Assembly (NCBI GenBank): GCA_965249775.1
Contig: OZ252253.1
Span: 1,674,001-1,738,000, forward strand
DNA length: 64,000 nt
Source of the DNA: UBA822 sp965249775
GTDB taxonomy: Bacteria > Gemmatimonadota > Gemmatimonadetes > Longimicrobiales > Gaopeijiaceae
Direction of reading: 5' to 3'
Shown here: piece after piece, positions 34,192 to 42,202 of the stretch
Position numbering within the stretch: position 1 is the first letter of the stretch
Layout of the letters: every line of letters starts with the position of its first letter
Notes under the pieces: generated by a model
What the model was told of the DNA's origin: nothing
The model's input: the letters and a program-made list of their open reading frames with translations, nothing else
Databases searched by the model: none
Position numbers and translations under genes: made by a program

Positions 34192-36717
34192 TCAATCGGG
34201 GATCGAAGCCGTTGTCATCAAGAACGAGGGGCTCTCGACAATCCCCAAGATGATCGAGGACCAACGGTAGTCGTCTGCTTGCGATCTCTCCACGATTTGC
34301 CGGACAGCAGGTCCATCATAGTACTCCAGCCTACGCCCTAGCGCGTAGCTCATCAACTTTTCGGTCACGGTCCCAACGAACCTCTCCGGCGGATCGACCA
34401 GCATCGCCCGAAGGTCCGAAAAACCATCGAGATTCTGCCCGCCAGGCCAACTTCCGACGGCATCGATCGCATTGCCCGATTCATCAGAGGTGCGCCAACC
34501 GCCTAGTACGTCGAAGTTCTCCAGCGCGAACCCAAGCGGATCGATGACCGAATGACAGGTGGCGCAGACACGATCGGCCCGGTGTTGTTCCAACCGTCCA
34601 CGTACCGACTGGGGAGTGGTCCCGGGTTCATTCTCAGGAAATTCGGGAACGTTCGGAGGTGGTGAGGGCGCTGGCGATCCCAGCACGTTGTCGAGTAGCC
34701 ATTTTCCCCTCAGAACCGGCGAGGTTCTGCCCGGGTAGGACGTGACCGCCAACATCCCTCCCTGGGCGAGCAAACCACCACGTTGATCGAGGTCCGGCAG
34801 TGTGATCCTACGAAAACGGCTGCCGTAGATCCCCGGAAGACCGTAGTGCCGTGCCAACCGCCCGTTGACATACGTGTAGTCCGCCGTCAAGAGCTCGAGG
34901 ACGGAGCGGTCTTCACGGAGGGCACTGCCGACGAACAGCTCGGTCTCCCGCTGGAAGGCTTCGAGGAGGCTTTCGTCGAAGTTGGGATACACCAGCGGGT
35001 CGACAACCACCTCTCCGACTCGACGCACGTTCAGCCACTGAGCCGCAAATCCATCTACGAGCGCTGATGCGGCCCTTGGATCCGCCAGCATGCGCCTCAC
35101 CTGATCCTCCAAAATCTCTGGATTCGTGAGATCCTCCCTCTCGGCGAGGTCGAGAAGCTCCTCGTCGGGGATGCTGCTCCACAGGAAGAACGATAGGCGG
35201 GATGCGACGTCCAGATCACTCAGACGAAAGACCTCTCCCGCGTCCGTGCCTTCCGGTTCCCGACTGACGCGCAGCAAGAAGTCGGGGTCGCTAAGGAGGT
35301 ATTCGAGTGCGAACTGGATCCCCGCGTCAAAGTTGCCTCTGGCCTCTCGCCCCTCGTGAAAGAACTCGAGAAGCGTTTGGACGTCCCGGCCGGTTACGGG
35401 GCGGCGATAGGCCCGCCGAGCCAGCCGAGCGAGGATCTCGGCGGCGCACGCTTCCTCCTCGGCGCCGCGACTGGGGTGGCATACGAAGATCTCACGTCTG
35501 CTATCTGTGTCGACCGCCGGTCCCGTGGCCTGGTAAGGCCCTCCAATCTCGACGGAGTGTACGCTCTGATAGTCCATATAGAGCTCGTCATTCGCCAGGA
35601 GCCTGCCCCGCTGTATCGGCTGTGGAGCGCCTCCGGGTTCCCACAGCTCCCTGACGAACGAGACTCCGACGATCCGGGGGCCGGCCCCGACCGGAAGCTG
35701 GACCTCAAGCCCTTCGTCGCCCGTGAGCATGTAGACTTCCCACTCGGGGTCGCCCCTCTCACCTGGCCCCGTAAAGCTCATCGGCGCGGGCCTCCCAGGG
35801 GCTTCGCCTCCTGTTGTGAATCGGCGCACTAACTCGCCGTCGAGTCGCACGTCGATCTGTTGAGGCCAGCCCATGCCCATGATGTAGTCCTGCCAATTGC
35901 CTCGTAGGCGGACCTTGACCACGTAATCGCCGTCGACGGGGAAGTTGAAGGGAACCGCGATGCCGCCTCGGGACCCGAAGGGCAGATCTTCGCTCTGCCG
36001 TTGGTCCTGAACCACATGAAGAGGAACCTCGAACGTCTCCACCACTGGGTTTTCAGGCGGCAGGCCCGTCGCGAGCCGCGTCACCTGACGTGCCACAGAC
36101 ATATACCGCTGCATGTGTGCGGTGGAGATGGAGAGGACATCCGCGAAGTTGTCGAAGCTTCCGTCGGCCGTCTCGTCGCCCGGAAGAAGTGAGGTCACGT
36201 CGACATCGAGGCCGAGCAAGTCACGTACGGCGTTGTTGTATTCGACGCGGTTGAGGCGGTGAACCGCGCTCACACGGCCGGGCTGCGGATTGGCCCTCCA
36301 TTCCCGGTCGATCTCATCCTCGAGCCAGGTCGCAACCACCTCGTACTCGGACTCGTTTGGGCTCGGAGAGCCACCCGGAGGCATGGTACGCGTGCGGAGC
36401 TTGCGGATCGTGCGCTCCCAGGCCTCGGGGTTGTCCGCCGGGTTTTCCACGTCGAGCACATCGAAGGCGAGACCCCCCGACTGACGGGTCTCTCTATGAC
36501 ACGTCACACAGAACGCATCAAGGATCTCTCGCGCCACCTGGGGATCCGCGGGTCGTGCCGAAGCGGTGGGCGCTTGCCCCAACCGGGCCATGGCACCGTG
36601 GGCCCCCAATATGGCCATGGAGACCCCGGCTCCCAGTAAAAGCGCCAGGAGGGGCGCGTACCCGGCGCTTTGGCGTGCCAAGGGCACTCGATCGCAACTT
36701 TTCTTGGGAGCCGGCAT
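34192..36717 (-). CDS. DUF1587/1592/1588/1585 planctomycete-type cytochrome (triad copy 2)
   Basis: 841 residues; ATG with GGAGGG six bases ahead. Signal/anchor region about residues 20-42 (no clear cleavage). N-terminal heme CVTCH at 70-74, DUF1587 (PGRVSAVHRLNRVEYNNAV), DUF1592 middle, DUF1595 (RRAYRRPVTGRDVQTLL), and DUF1588/1585 with the second heme site CATCH in VCATCHSVIDPLGFALEN. It heads the long minus operon and is divergent from the 36903 gene. Compared with copy 1 it has a longer middle region (about residues 265-325). Probable diheme electron carrier or oxidoreductase in the periplasm. Confidence 0.85.
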   Translation of the reverse strand: MPAPKKSCDRVPLARQSAGYAPLLALLLGAGVSMAILGAHGAMARLGQAPTASARPADPQVAREILDAFCVTCHRETRQSGGLAFDVLDVENPADNPEAWERTIRKLRTRTMPPGGSPSPNESEYEVVATWLEDEIDREWRANPQPGRVSAVHRLNRVEYNNAVRDLLGLDVDVTSLLPGDETADGSFDNFADVLSISTAHMQRYMSVARQVTRLATGLPPENPVVETFEVPLHVVQDQRQSEDLPFGSRGGIAVPFNFPVDGDYVVKVRLRGNWQDYIMGMGWPQQIDVRLDGELVRRFTTGGEAPGRPAPMSFTGPGERGDPEWEVYMLTGDEGLEVQLPVGAGPRIVGVSFVRELWEPGGAPQPIQRGRLLANDELYMDYQSVHSVEIGGPYQATGPAVDTDSRREIFVCHPSRGAEEEACAAEILARLARRAYRRPVTGRDVQTLLEFFHEGREARGNFDAGIQFALEYLLSDPDFLLRVSREPEGTDAGEVFRLSDLDVASRLSFFLWSSIPDEELLDLAEREDLTNPEILEDQVRRMLADPRAASALVDGFAAQWLNVRRVGEVVVDPLVYPNFDESLLEAFQRETELFVGSALREDRSVLELLTADYTYVNGRLARHYGLPGIYGSRFRRITLPDLDQRGGLLAQGGMLAVTSYPGRTSPVLRGKWLLDNVLGSPAPSPPPNVPEFPENEPGTTPQSVRGRLEQHRADRVCATCHSVIDPLGFALENFDVLGGWRTSDESGNAIDAVGSWPGGQNLDGFSDLRAMLVDPPERFVGTVTEKLMSYALGRRLEYYDGPAVRQIVERSQADDYRWSSIILGIVESPSFLMTTASIPD

Positions 36718-36795
36718 GGAGACCCTCCACGTAGGGCACGCTTCAAGATACGTTTCGCCGCCCCCAATGCCAGGAACGTGGGATCCTTGGTACCG

Positions 36796-36824
36796 TTGCC
36801 CAGCGAATCTCTCCCCTGTAGGAT
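36796..36824 (+). promoter_or_regulatory. Candidate promoter of the plus-strand operon
   Basis: TTGCCC (36796-36801), 17 bases, TAGGAT (36819-36824), in the 185-base gap between two divergent operons. Predicted start of transcription is near 36831, about 70 bases before the ATG at 36903. Confidence 0.45.
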
Positions 36825-36902
36825 CCGCTAAACGCGCTCTGTCGAAGAGCGCCGCCGATATCGGGATCTGAGCAGGTTAGAGTGACGAACGGGAGCGGCT
36901 CG

Positions 36903-37868
36903 ATGATGAAACCGTTCACGGCAGGCAGTTTAGCGTTGGCGCTCATAGTCTCGAGCGGGACAGCGGTCGATGCCCAGGTGCGTGTCCCCGGCTGGAATCG
37001 TGTAGCCCCGCCCGGAGGTCATCAGAATGACCCACAGCTTGTCCGGCCCACCGGTGGACCTGTAGTCCCCATTTTCGAGGGTTGGTTTCCCAACCCTGAC
37101 GGCTCGTACCAGCTCTGTTTCGGTTATTTCAACACGAACACGGAGCAGGTGATCGATCTCCCGATCGGTCCGGACAACTTTATCGAGCCGCGCGAGTTCG
37201 ATGGACTGCAGCCGACACACTTCCTGCCGCAACCCGATGGGGGTCGAAGGCACTACTGTGTTCTGAGTGTAAACGTCCCGCAGGACTGGGGTGATCGCGA
37301 CCTGATCTGGACGCTTCGCGACGAAAGGAGCGGTCAGTATTTCAGCTCCCCGGGTCGCATAGTACACAGTACCTACCGCCACGACGAGCCCTTGCAACTA
37401 GAGCGGCGGAACAGCCCGCCGAAGATCAAGTTGGATCCGGAGGGTGCGGAGTCGATGGGTCGGGTAGGGAGCACTACCGGCACGATCGCCGGGCCGCTCG
37501 AAGCCACGGTGGGAGAGCCTCTCCTGCTGACCGCCTGGGTCCGTCGAGACAACCCTTTCCGGGAGAGTGACGGGAGGTCCATTCGGGTCAGATGGTTCAA
37601 GTCTCAAGGACCCGGCGACGTGATCTTCACGCCGGATTGGCCCTCCTGGAAGGAGAGAACCGTGGGGTGGGTAGACTCGGCCACGTGGCTGCAGTCTGCC
37701 GACGCCTACGGCCAATCGGCCACGGAAGCAACCTTTGGCGAACCGGGCGAATACCTCTTGCACGTCCAGGCTTACAATGCCTCGGGTCGGGCCGCGTACG
37801 AAGTCTCGGATTTTGAGTTCTTTTGCTGCTGGACGAACGCGTTCGTGAGGGTCAACGTAAGTCGATAA
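36903..37868 (+). CDS. Secreted hypothetical protein
   Basis: 321 residues; ATG with GGGAG upstream, signal ending near VDAQV. The remainder is beta-rich and Trp/Asp/Gly-rich, with an N-terminal part (FPNPDGSYQLCFGYFNTNTE) and a C-terminal Ig-like end (EPGEYLLHVQAYNASG) that looks like a two-domain beta-sandwich. I recognise no enzyme motif. It begins the plus-strand operon ahead of the heme-copper gene, so an accessory or surface-binding role for that set is possible. The stop lies inside a 20-bp duplication. Confidence 0.65.
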   Translation: MMKPFTAGSLALALIVSSGTAVDAQVRVPGWNRVAPPGGHQNDPQLVRPTGGPVVPIFEGWFPNPDGSYQLCFGYFNTNTEQVIDLPIGPDNFIEPREFDGLQPTHFLPQPDGGRRHYCVLSVNVPQDWGDRDLIWTLRDERSGQYFSSPGRIVHSTYRHDEPLQLERRNSPPKIKLDPEGAESMGRVGSTTGTIAGPLEATVGEPLLLTAWVRRDNPFRESDGRSIRVRWFKSQGPGDVIFTPDWPSWKERTVGWVDSATWLQSADAYGQSATEATFGEPGEYLLHVQAYNASGRAAYEVSDFEFFCCWTNAFVRVNVSR

Positions 37869-37887
37869 GGGTCAACGTAGGTCGATA
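37848..37887. repeat. 20-bp tandem duplication across a stop codon
   Basis: AGGGTCAACGTAAGTCGATA at 37848-37867 recurs at 37868-37887 with one base changed. The TAA stop of the upstream gene is formed exactly at the junction. Confidence 0.9.
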
Positions 37888-37903
37888 GAGGAGGAGCAGG
37901 CAG

Positions 37904-39520
37904 ATGGGGGACCCGACTAAGGCTGTATTGTACAATTGTACAGGTGATCGACCACTCCGCGTGCCGACGAGATGCGTACGGACGAGGGTGCTCTGGAGCC
38001 GTACTGCCGTGATCGGCGGCGTGCTTGCCGTGCTCGCTCTGTCTGGTCCTGCTTCTGCATCCGAGAGCGGGGTGACGCAGGGGGATCAGCGGGGTGCTCA
38101 GCGGGGTGCTCAGCGGGGGGCTCAGCGGGTGGTTCAGTCGGTTGCTCAGCATGCCGCCGATCCCCCCACCTTCTCCAACGAGGTGGTCCGGGTTCTCCAA
38201 CAGAGCTGCCAGCGGTGCCATCAGCCCGGGGGAGTCGGACCGATGCCACTCGAGACGTACGAGCAGGTGCGCGCGTGGGCTCCGATGATCAGGGACAAGG
38301 TCATACGGCGGATAATGCCACCGTGGTACCTCGACCCGACCATCGGAATTCAGGAGTACAAGAACGACTATTCCTTGAGCGAAGAAGAGATCGAGACCTT
38401 GGTCGGCTGGGTCGACGCCGGCGCGCTGGAGGGTGATCCGTCACAGCTACCCCCCCCTGTGGATTGGCCGAAATGGGAGGAATGGGAGCTCGAGGCCAGG
38501 CTGGGTCCGCCAGATATGGTGTTCGAGACCGGCGCGATCCCGATCCGTGCGGATGGCCAGGACTTTTGGCCCTCTGTAAACGTCGAGTGGCCGGCCCTGG
38601 ATGAGCCTCGTTTTCTGAAGGCGGCCGAGATCAAGAACACCGTCCAAGGCCGGGGGGCCCTGCATCACAACAACGTCTCTTTGAACCTCGAGAACGGCCC
38701 ATCCGGGCGGGTGGTCGGAGCCGGTGCCGGAAAGAGGTGGGATTACTTCGGCGAGGACACGGGAATCAGATTTGGGACGGGTCCAGGAACGATCAACTTC
38801 GGCGCGCACTACTTTCCGATCGGAGAGGAGTTCGAGGACAACATCGAGGTTGCCTTCTGGTTCCATGAGGAAGACGATCCGCCCGAGACCGAGGCCAACG
38901 TCGAAATCCACCACCTGGTGGATCAGTTTGATCCGAGTCAGCCAAGGGGCCGGGACATCCTCATCCCGCCCCACGGGACCCAGACGATGTATCGGACCTG
39001 GGTATTAGACCAGCCGATCATGATCAATAGCTTCCGCGGGCATATGCACCTGCATGGGATCGCTATGTCGATCGAGGTGGTCTGGCCGGGGAGAGTACCG
39101 GACTACTACGGACCTGGCGCGAACCGAAGGGATGTCATCGCTTCGATCAACAACTACGACCACAACTGGCAGACATCTTTCGTGTTGGAAGACGATGCAC
39201 GGCCACTTCTGCCAAAGGGCACCGCGCTAGTTATGCGCACTCACTTCGACAACACGGAGAACAACCCACTCTCGATCGATCCAGATCAGTGGGTTGTCTT
39301 CGGGGGCCGGAGCGTCGACGCGATGTCGCATTTCCATATCAGTGTTACCTACCTGGACGACCAGGAGTACGAAACGCTGCTGGCCGACAGGAAACTGCAA
39401 CTGGCCGAAAGGAAGGAACGGGAGGGGAGTTTTGGGACGGCCCTGCTGAGTGTCGCGCCGGAGCAACGGGCGGAGTTGGACCCTGATGCTGCCCGAGGAC
39501 GGAGGGCAGGAGGCGGGTGA
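37904..39520 (+). CDS. Cytochrome c fused to a PHM-like copper monooxygenase domain
   Basis: 538 residues, with GGAGGAG ahead of the ATG. After a membrane signal (about 33-52) there is a repetitive linker (RGAQRGAQRGAQR). A c-heme site CQRCH follows at 102-106. The C-terminal half resembles copper type II ascorbate-dependent monooxygenases (peptidylglycine hydroxylase fold). It has a His-His pair at 254-255 (GALHHNNV), a further His in INFGAHYF, the H-x-H pair in HMHLHG (from about 380), and a later Met in VDAMSHFHI. These are the positions expected for the two copper sites. The heme may act as electron donor in place of ascorbate. Two relatives lie at 47005 and 48592. Confidence 0.75.
   Translation: MGDPTKAVLYNCTGDRPLRVPTRCVRTRVLWSRTAVIGGVLAVLALSGPASASESGVTQGDQRGAQRGAQRGAQRVVQSVAQHAADPPTFSNEVVRVLQQSCQRCHQPGGVGPMPLETYEQVRAWAPMIRDKVIRRIMPPWYLDPTIGIQEYKNDYSLSEEEIETLVGWVDAGALEGDPSQLPPPVDWPKWEEWELEARLGPPDMVFETGAIPIRADGQDFWPSVNVEWPALDEPRFLKAAEIKNTVQGRGALHHNNVSLNLENGPSGRVVGAGAGKRWDYFGEDTGIRFGTGPGTINFGAHYFPIGEEFEDNIEVAFWFHEEDDPPETEANVEIHHLVDQFDPSQPRGRDILIPPHGTQTMYRTWVLDQPIMINSFRGHMHLHGIAMSIEVVWPGRVPDYYGPGANRRDVIASINNYDHNWQTSFVLEDDARPLLPKGTALVMRTHFDNTENNPLSIDPDQWVVFGGRSVDAMSHFHISVTYLDDQEYETLLADRKLQLAERKEREGSFGTALLSVAPEQRAELDPDAARGRRAGGG
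38085..38150. repeat. 12-bp tandem repeat in the linker of the heme-copper protein
   Basis: Units of the type CAGCGGGGTGCT occur at least three times, then degenerate. They encode RGAQ three times, followed by RVVQ and SVAQ. The repeat sits between the export signal and the heme domain, in a region free to vary in length. Confidence 0.75.
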
Positions 39521-39622
39521 GCTGACTTTGGGGGAGCGGAATCACATCATCGCAGCTATGTTGGGCTCTTCCGTCGAAGCTCGCGAGCCCCGCGTCCGGC
39601 CTTTTCCCATCAGGAGAGACTG

Positions 39623-41215
39623 ATGACCCGTACACCCACCCTTCTGCTGGTCGCAGGCCTCCTCGTGTTGGCTGTGACACCCGCCCAGGCACAATTCGAC
39701 AACGTGGGTTCCTTCGAGTTCCCCACATCCGCAACGGGTGAAGCCCAGTACCACTTCCTCCGGGGGGCGGCACTGCTGCACAGCTTCGGCTGGATACAGG
39801 CCCGCGAGGAGCTTCATGCGGCGCAGGAGATCGATCCGGACTTCGCGATGGCGTATTGGGCCGAATCCCTCTCCTACAACCACCCTCTGTTCTCTCAGAT
39901 GAACCCGACGGAGCCACGAAGAGCCCTCGAGCGCTTGGCCCCGACCCCAAGCGAGCGACTCGCCAGGGCTCCCACGGCGCGTGAGAAGGGCTTCCTGAGC
40001 GCCGTCGAGATCCTCTGGGGAGAGGGTGACCAAGTGGCGCGCAGGGTCGGCTACATGGAAGCGATGAGCCGGCTGTACGAGCAGTACCCCAACGATTCCG
40101 AGGTGGCGTCCTTCTATGCGCTCTCGGTGCTTAGCGCTTCCGTGGCCACGGGCGACCTGACACAGCGGATGAACGTAATGGCCGGAACGATTACCTTGAA
40201 GCTGTTCGAGCAGAACCGCGACCATCCGGGTGCGGCCCACTATACGATCCACGCTTTCGACAGTCCCATCCTCGCTCCACTCTCGCTGGAAGCCGCGCAC
40301 GCATTCGCGGAGATCGCTCCCGCAGTTGCCCACGCGCGGCACATGCCGACCCACATCTTCATCCAGCACGGCATGTGGGACCGCGTCTCGGGCAACAATG
40401 AGTACGCCTATACCGCCGCGAGGGAATTGTGGCAGCCGGACGAGCCCATGGGAGACGCAGTCCACCCCCTGGATTGGGGCCAGTACGGCGATCTGCAGCT
40501 CGGGGACTACGCGAAGGCGAGACTGTGGATCGAGCGGCTCGAGAGCATGGCCCTCGAAGGCCGCTTCCTCGAGGGTGGACCACAAGGCGCGCCTGGCCAG
40601 GCCCGGGCGAGCAGCTCGATCCCGCTTCTGAAGGCTCGGTACGTCGTCGAGACCGAGGAGTGGGACGCGCGGCCGATAACATCAGAATCGTCGATGCACG
40701 AGCTTCTGGCGACCGGGATGAGCGCCGCGCATGCGGGTGATCAGGCGACCGTTGCTCAGGCGGAGGCCGCGCTCAAGGAGCTGGCCGAGCGGGGTCCGAA
40801 CGGAAACCGGAACGCCAACATCATGGCGAAGGAAGTGGGCGCGCTGCTCCATGCCGGGATGGGACATGCAAGCGTGGCGACCGGCCTCATGGACGAAGCC
40901 GAGGCAATCGTCGAGGCTGGAGCGGATCCACGAGGTGCAGCATCTCCGGTGAAGCCCGTCCACGAGCTTTACGGGGAGATCCTGCTCGACCTGGACCAGC
41001 CCGCCGACGCGATCGAGAAGTTCGAGACGTCGCTAATCCGCATGCCGAACCGTCCGCGATCGCTCCTCGGCCTCGCTCGGGCATACGCCCAGGCCGGTGA
41101 CCGTGTGGGGGCCGCCGAGGCCTACGAGAAGCTGACCGACGTGTGGGCCGGTCGTGAGTCGTTCGACGGGTTCCAGGAGGCGCGTCGCTTCCTGGCGGCC
41201 ACCGGACAGCCGTAG
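39623..41215 (+). CDS. Secreted TPR protein with conserved histidine clusters (copy 1)
   Basis: 530 residues; ATG with GGAGA upstream; signal ending near AQAQF. The rest is helical TPR-like repeats (AAALLHSFGWIQAREELHAA-type at the N-terminus, and a typical C-terminal TPR pair near LLDLDQPADAIEKFETSL). Two histidine clusters stand out: HPGAAHYTIHAFD (from H201) and HARHMPTHIFIQHGMW (H240, H244). The paralog at 42203 has the same clusters, which plain TPRs do not need; metal binding is a reasonable inference. It lies between the heme-copper gene and DUF1684. Confidence 0.7.
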   Translation: MTRTPTLLLVAGLLVLAVTPAQAQFDNVGSFEFPTSATGEAQYHFLRGAALLHSFGWIQAREELHAAQEIDPDFAMAYWAESLSYNHPLFSQMNPTEPRRALERLAPTPSERLARAPTAREKGFLSAVEILWGEGDQVARRVGYMEAMSRLYEQYPNDSEVASFYALSVLSASVATGDLTQRMNVMAGTITLKLFEQNRDHPGAAHYTIHAFDSPILAPLSLEAAHAFAEIAPAVAHARHMPTHIFIQHGMWDRVSGNNEYAYTAARELWQPDEPMGDAVHPLDWGQYGDLQLGDYAKARLWIERLESMALEGRFLEGGPQGAPGQARASSSIPLLKARYVVETEEWDARPITSESSMHELLATGMSAAHAGDQATVAQAEAALKELAERGPNGNRNANIMAKEVGALLHAGMGHASVATGLMDEAEAIVEAGADPRGAASPVKPVHELYGEILLDLDQPADAIEKFETSLIRMPNRPRSLLGLARAYAQAGDRVGAAEAYEKLTDVWAGRESFDGFQEARRFLAATGQP

Positions 41216-41233
41216 GGAACGGAGCTTCCCCCC

Positions 41234-42193
41234 ATGCCCTTATCCGCGCAACGCTCCCGCTTCGGTACTCTGGTCGTGAGCTTCGTCGCTGTGGCCCTTA
41301 CGGGCTGTAGCGAGGAGTGGCCCGCCCCGGAGCCGGTCGTCTTCGACGAGTTCGCCCAAGAACACCAGGAGTGGCGAGCGAATCGCCGTGAGCGCCTGGT
41401 GAGGCCGTTTTCCGGCACCGTTCTGTGGATGGGGCTCTGGGAGCTCGCTCAGGGGGCGACGCCGTTCGGCTCGGACCCGGAGCTCCCCATCGTGTTGCCG
41501 GAGGACGACGCTCCCCGCCTCGCCGGCACCATCCACCGGTCCGGTCAGGACATCCTGCTCGAGCCGAGCGCCGGCTCTCCGCTCACGATCCGAGAGGGTG
41601 AGCGGATCACATCGGCAACCGTGCTCGGAAGTGACCGCTCGGGAAACACGACCAACCTCGCACTGGGGTCGCTGGGCATGCGGGTCCACGGAGAGCCGGG
41701 CACCGATCGGCTCTGGCTTCGCGTGTGGGATGAGGACTCCGAAAAGCGCGAGAGCTTCGAGCTGCCCGAGTCATACCCGGTTTCGACGGATTGGCGGGTC
41801 ACCGCCAGGTTCGAGCCCTACGCGGAGCCGAGGGCCCTCCCGTTTCAGGACGTGACCGGCGGCATGATCGAGTATCAGACGCCCGGCGAGCTCGTATTTC
41901 AGGCGGATGGGCGTGAGCACAGGCTGATCGCCGTCCTCCAGAGCGCGCGCAGCAGGTCCTACTTCATGATCATGTGGGACTCGACCGCCACGACCGACAC
42001 CTATCAGGCGGGGCGCTACCTGAGCGTGCCCCTCGCGGATGAGGAGGGTTGGACGACGATCGACTTCAACCGCGCGTACAACCCCCCGTGTGTGTTCAGC
42101 GCCTTTACAGTCTGTGCGCTTCCGCCGCCCCAGAATCGGCTGCGGCTCGCCGTCACGGCAGGTGAGAAGCGACCGGACGAACCGGCTTACTAG
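41234..42193 (+). CDS. DUF1684 lipoprotein
   Basis: 319 residues with a lipobox (VALTGC). The DUF1684 core is clear: FAQEHQEWRANRRERLVRP, later DVTGGMIEYQTPGEL, then GRYLSVPL, a DFNRAYNPPC segment and NRLRLAVTAGEK at the end. DUF1684 proteins are secreted, of unknown function, and mostly annotated only by number. The gene sits between two histidine-rich TPR genes with short gaps (18 and 9 bases), so the three are probably one functional unit. Confidence 0.8.
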   Translation: MPLSAQRSRFGTLVVSFVAVALTGCSEEWPAPEPVVFDEFAQEHQEWRANRRERLVRPFSGTVLWMGLWELAQGATPFGSDPELPIVLPEDDAPRLAGTIHRSGQDILLEPSAGSPLTIREGERITSATVLGSDRSGNTTNLALGSLGMRVHGEPGTDRLWLRVWDEDSEKRESFELPESYPVSTDWRVTARFEPYAEPRALPFQDVTGGMIEYQTPGELVFQADGREHRLIAVLQSARSRSYFMIMWDSTATTDTYQAGRYLSVPLADEEGWTTIDFNRAYNPPCVFSAFTVCALPPPQNRLRLAVTAGEKRPDEPAY

Positions 42194-42202
42194 GAGACCC
42201 AG

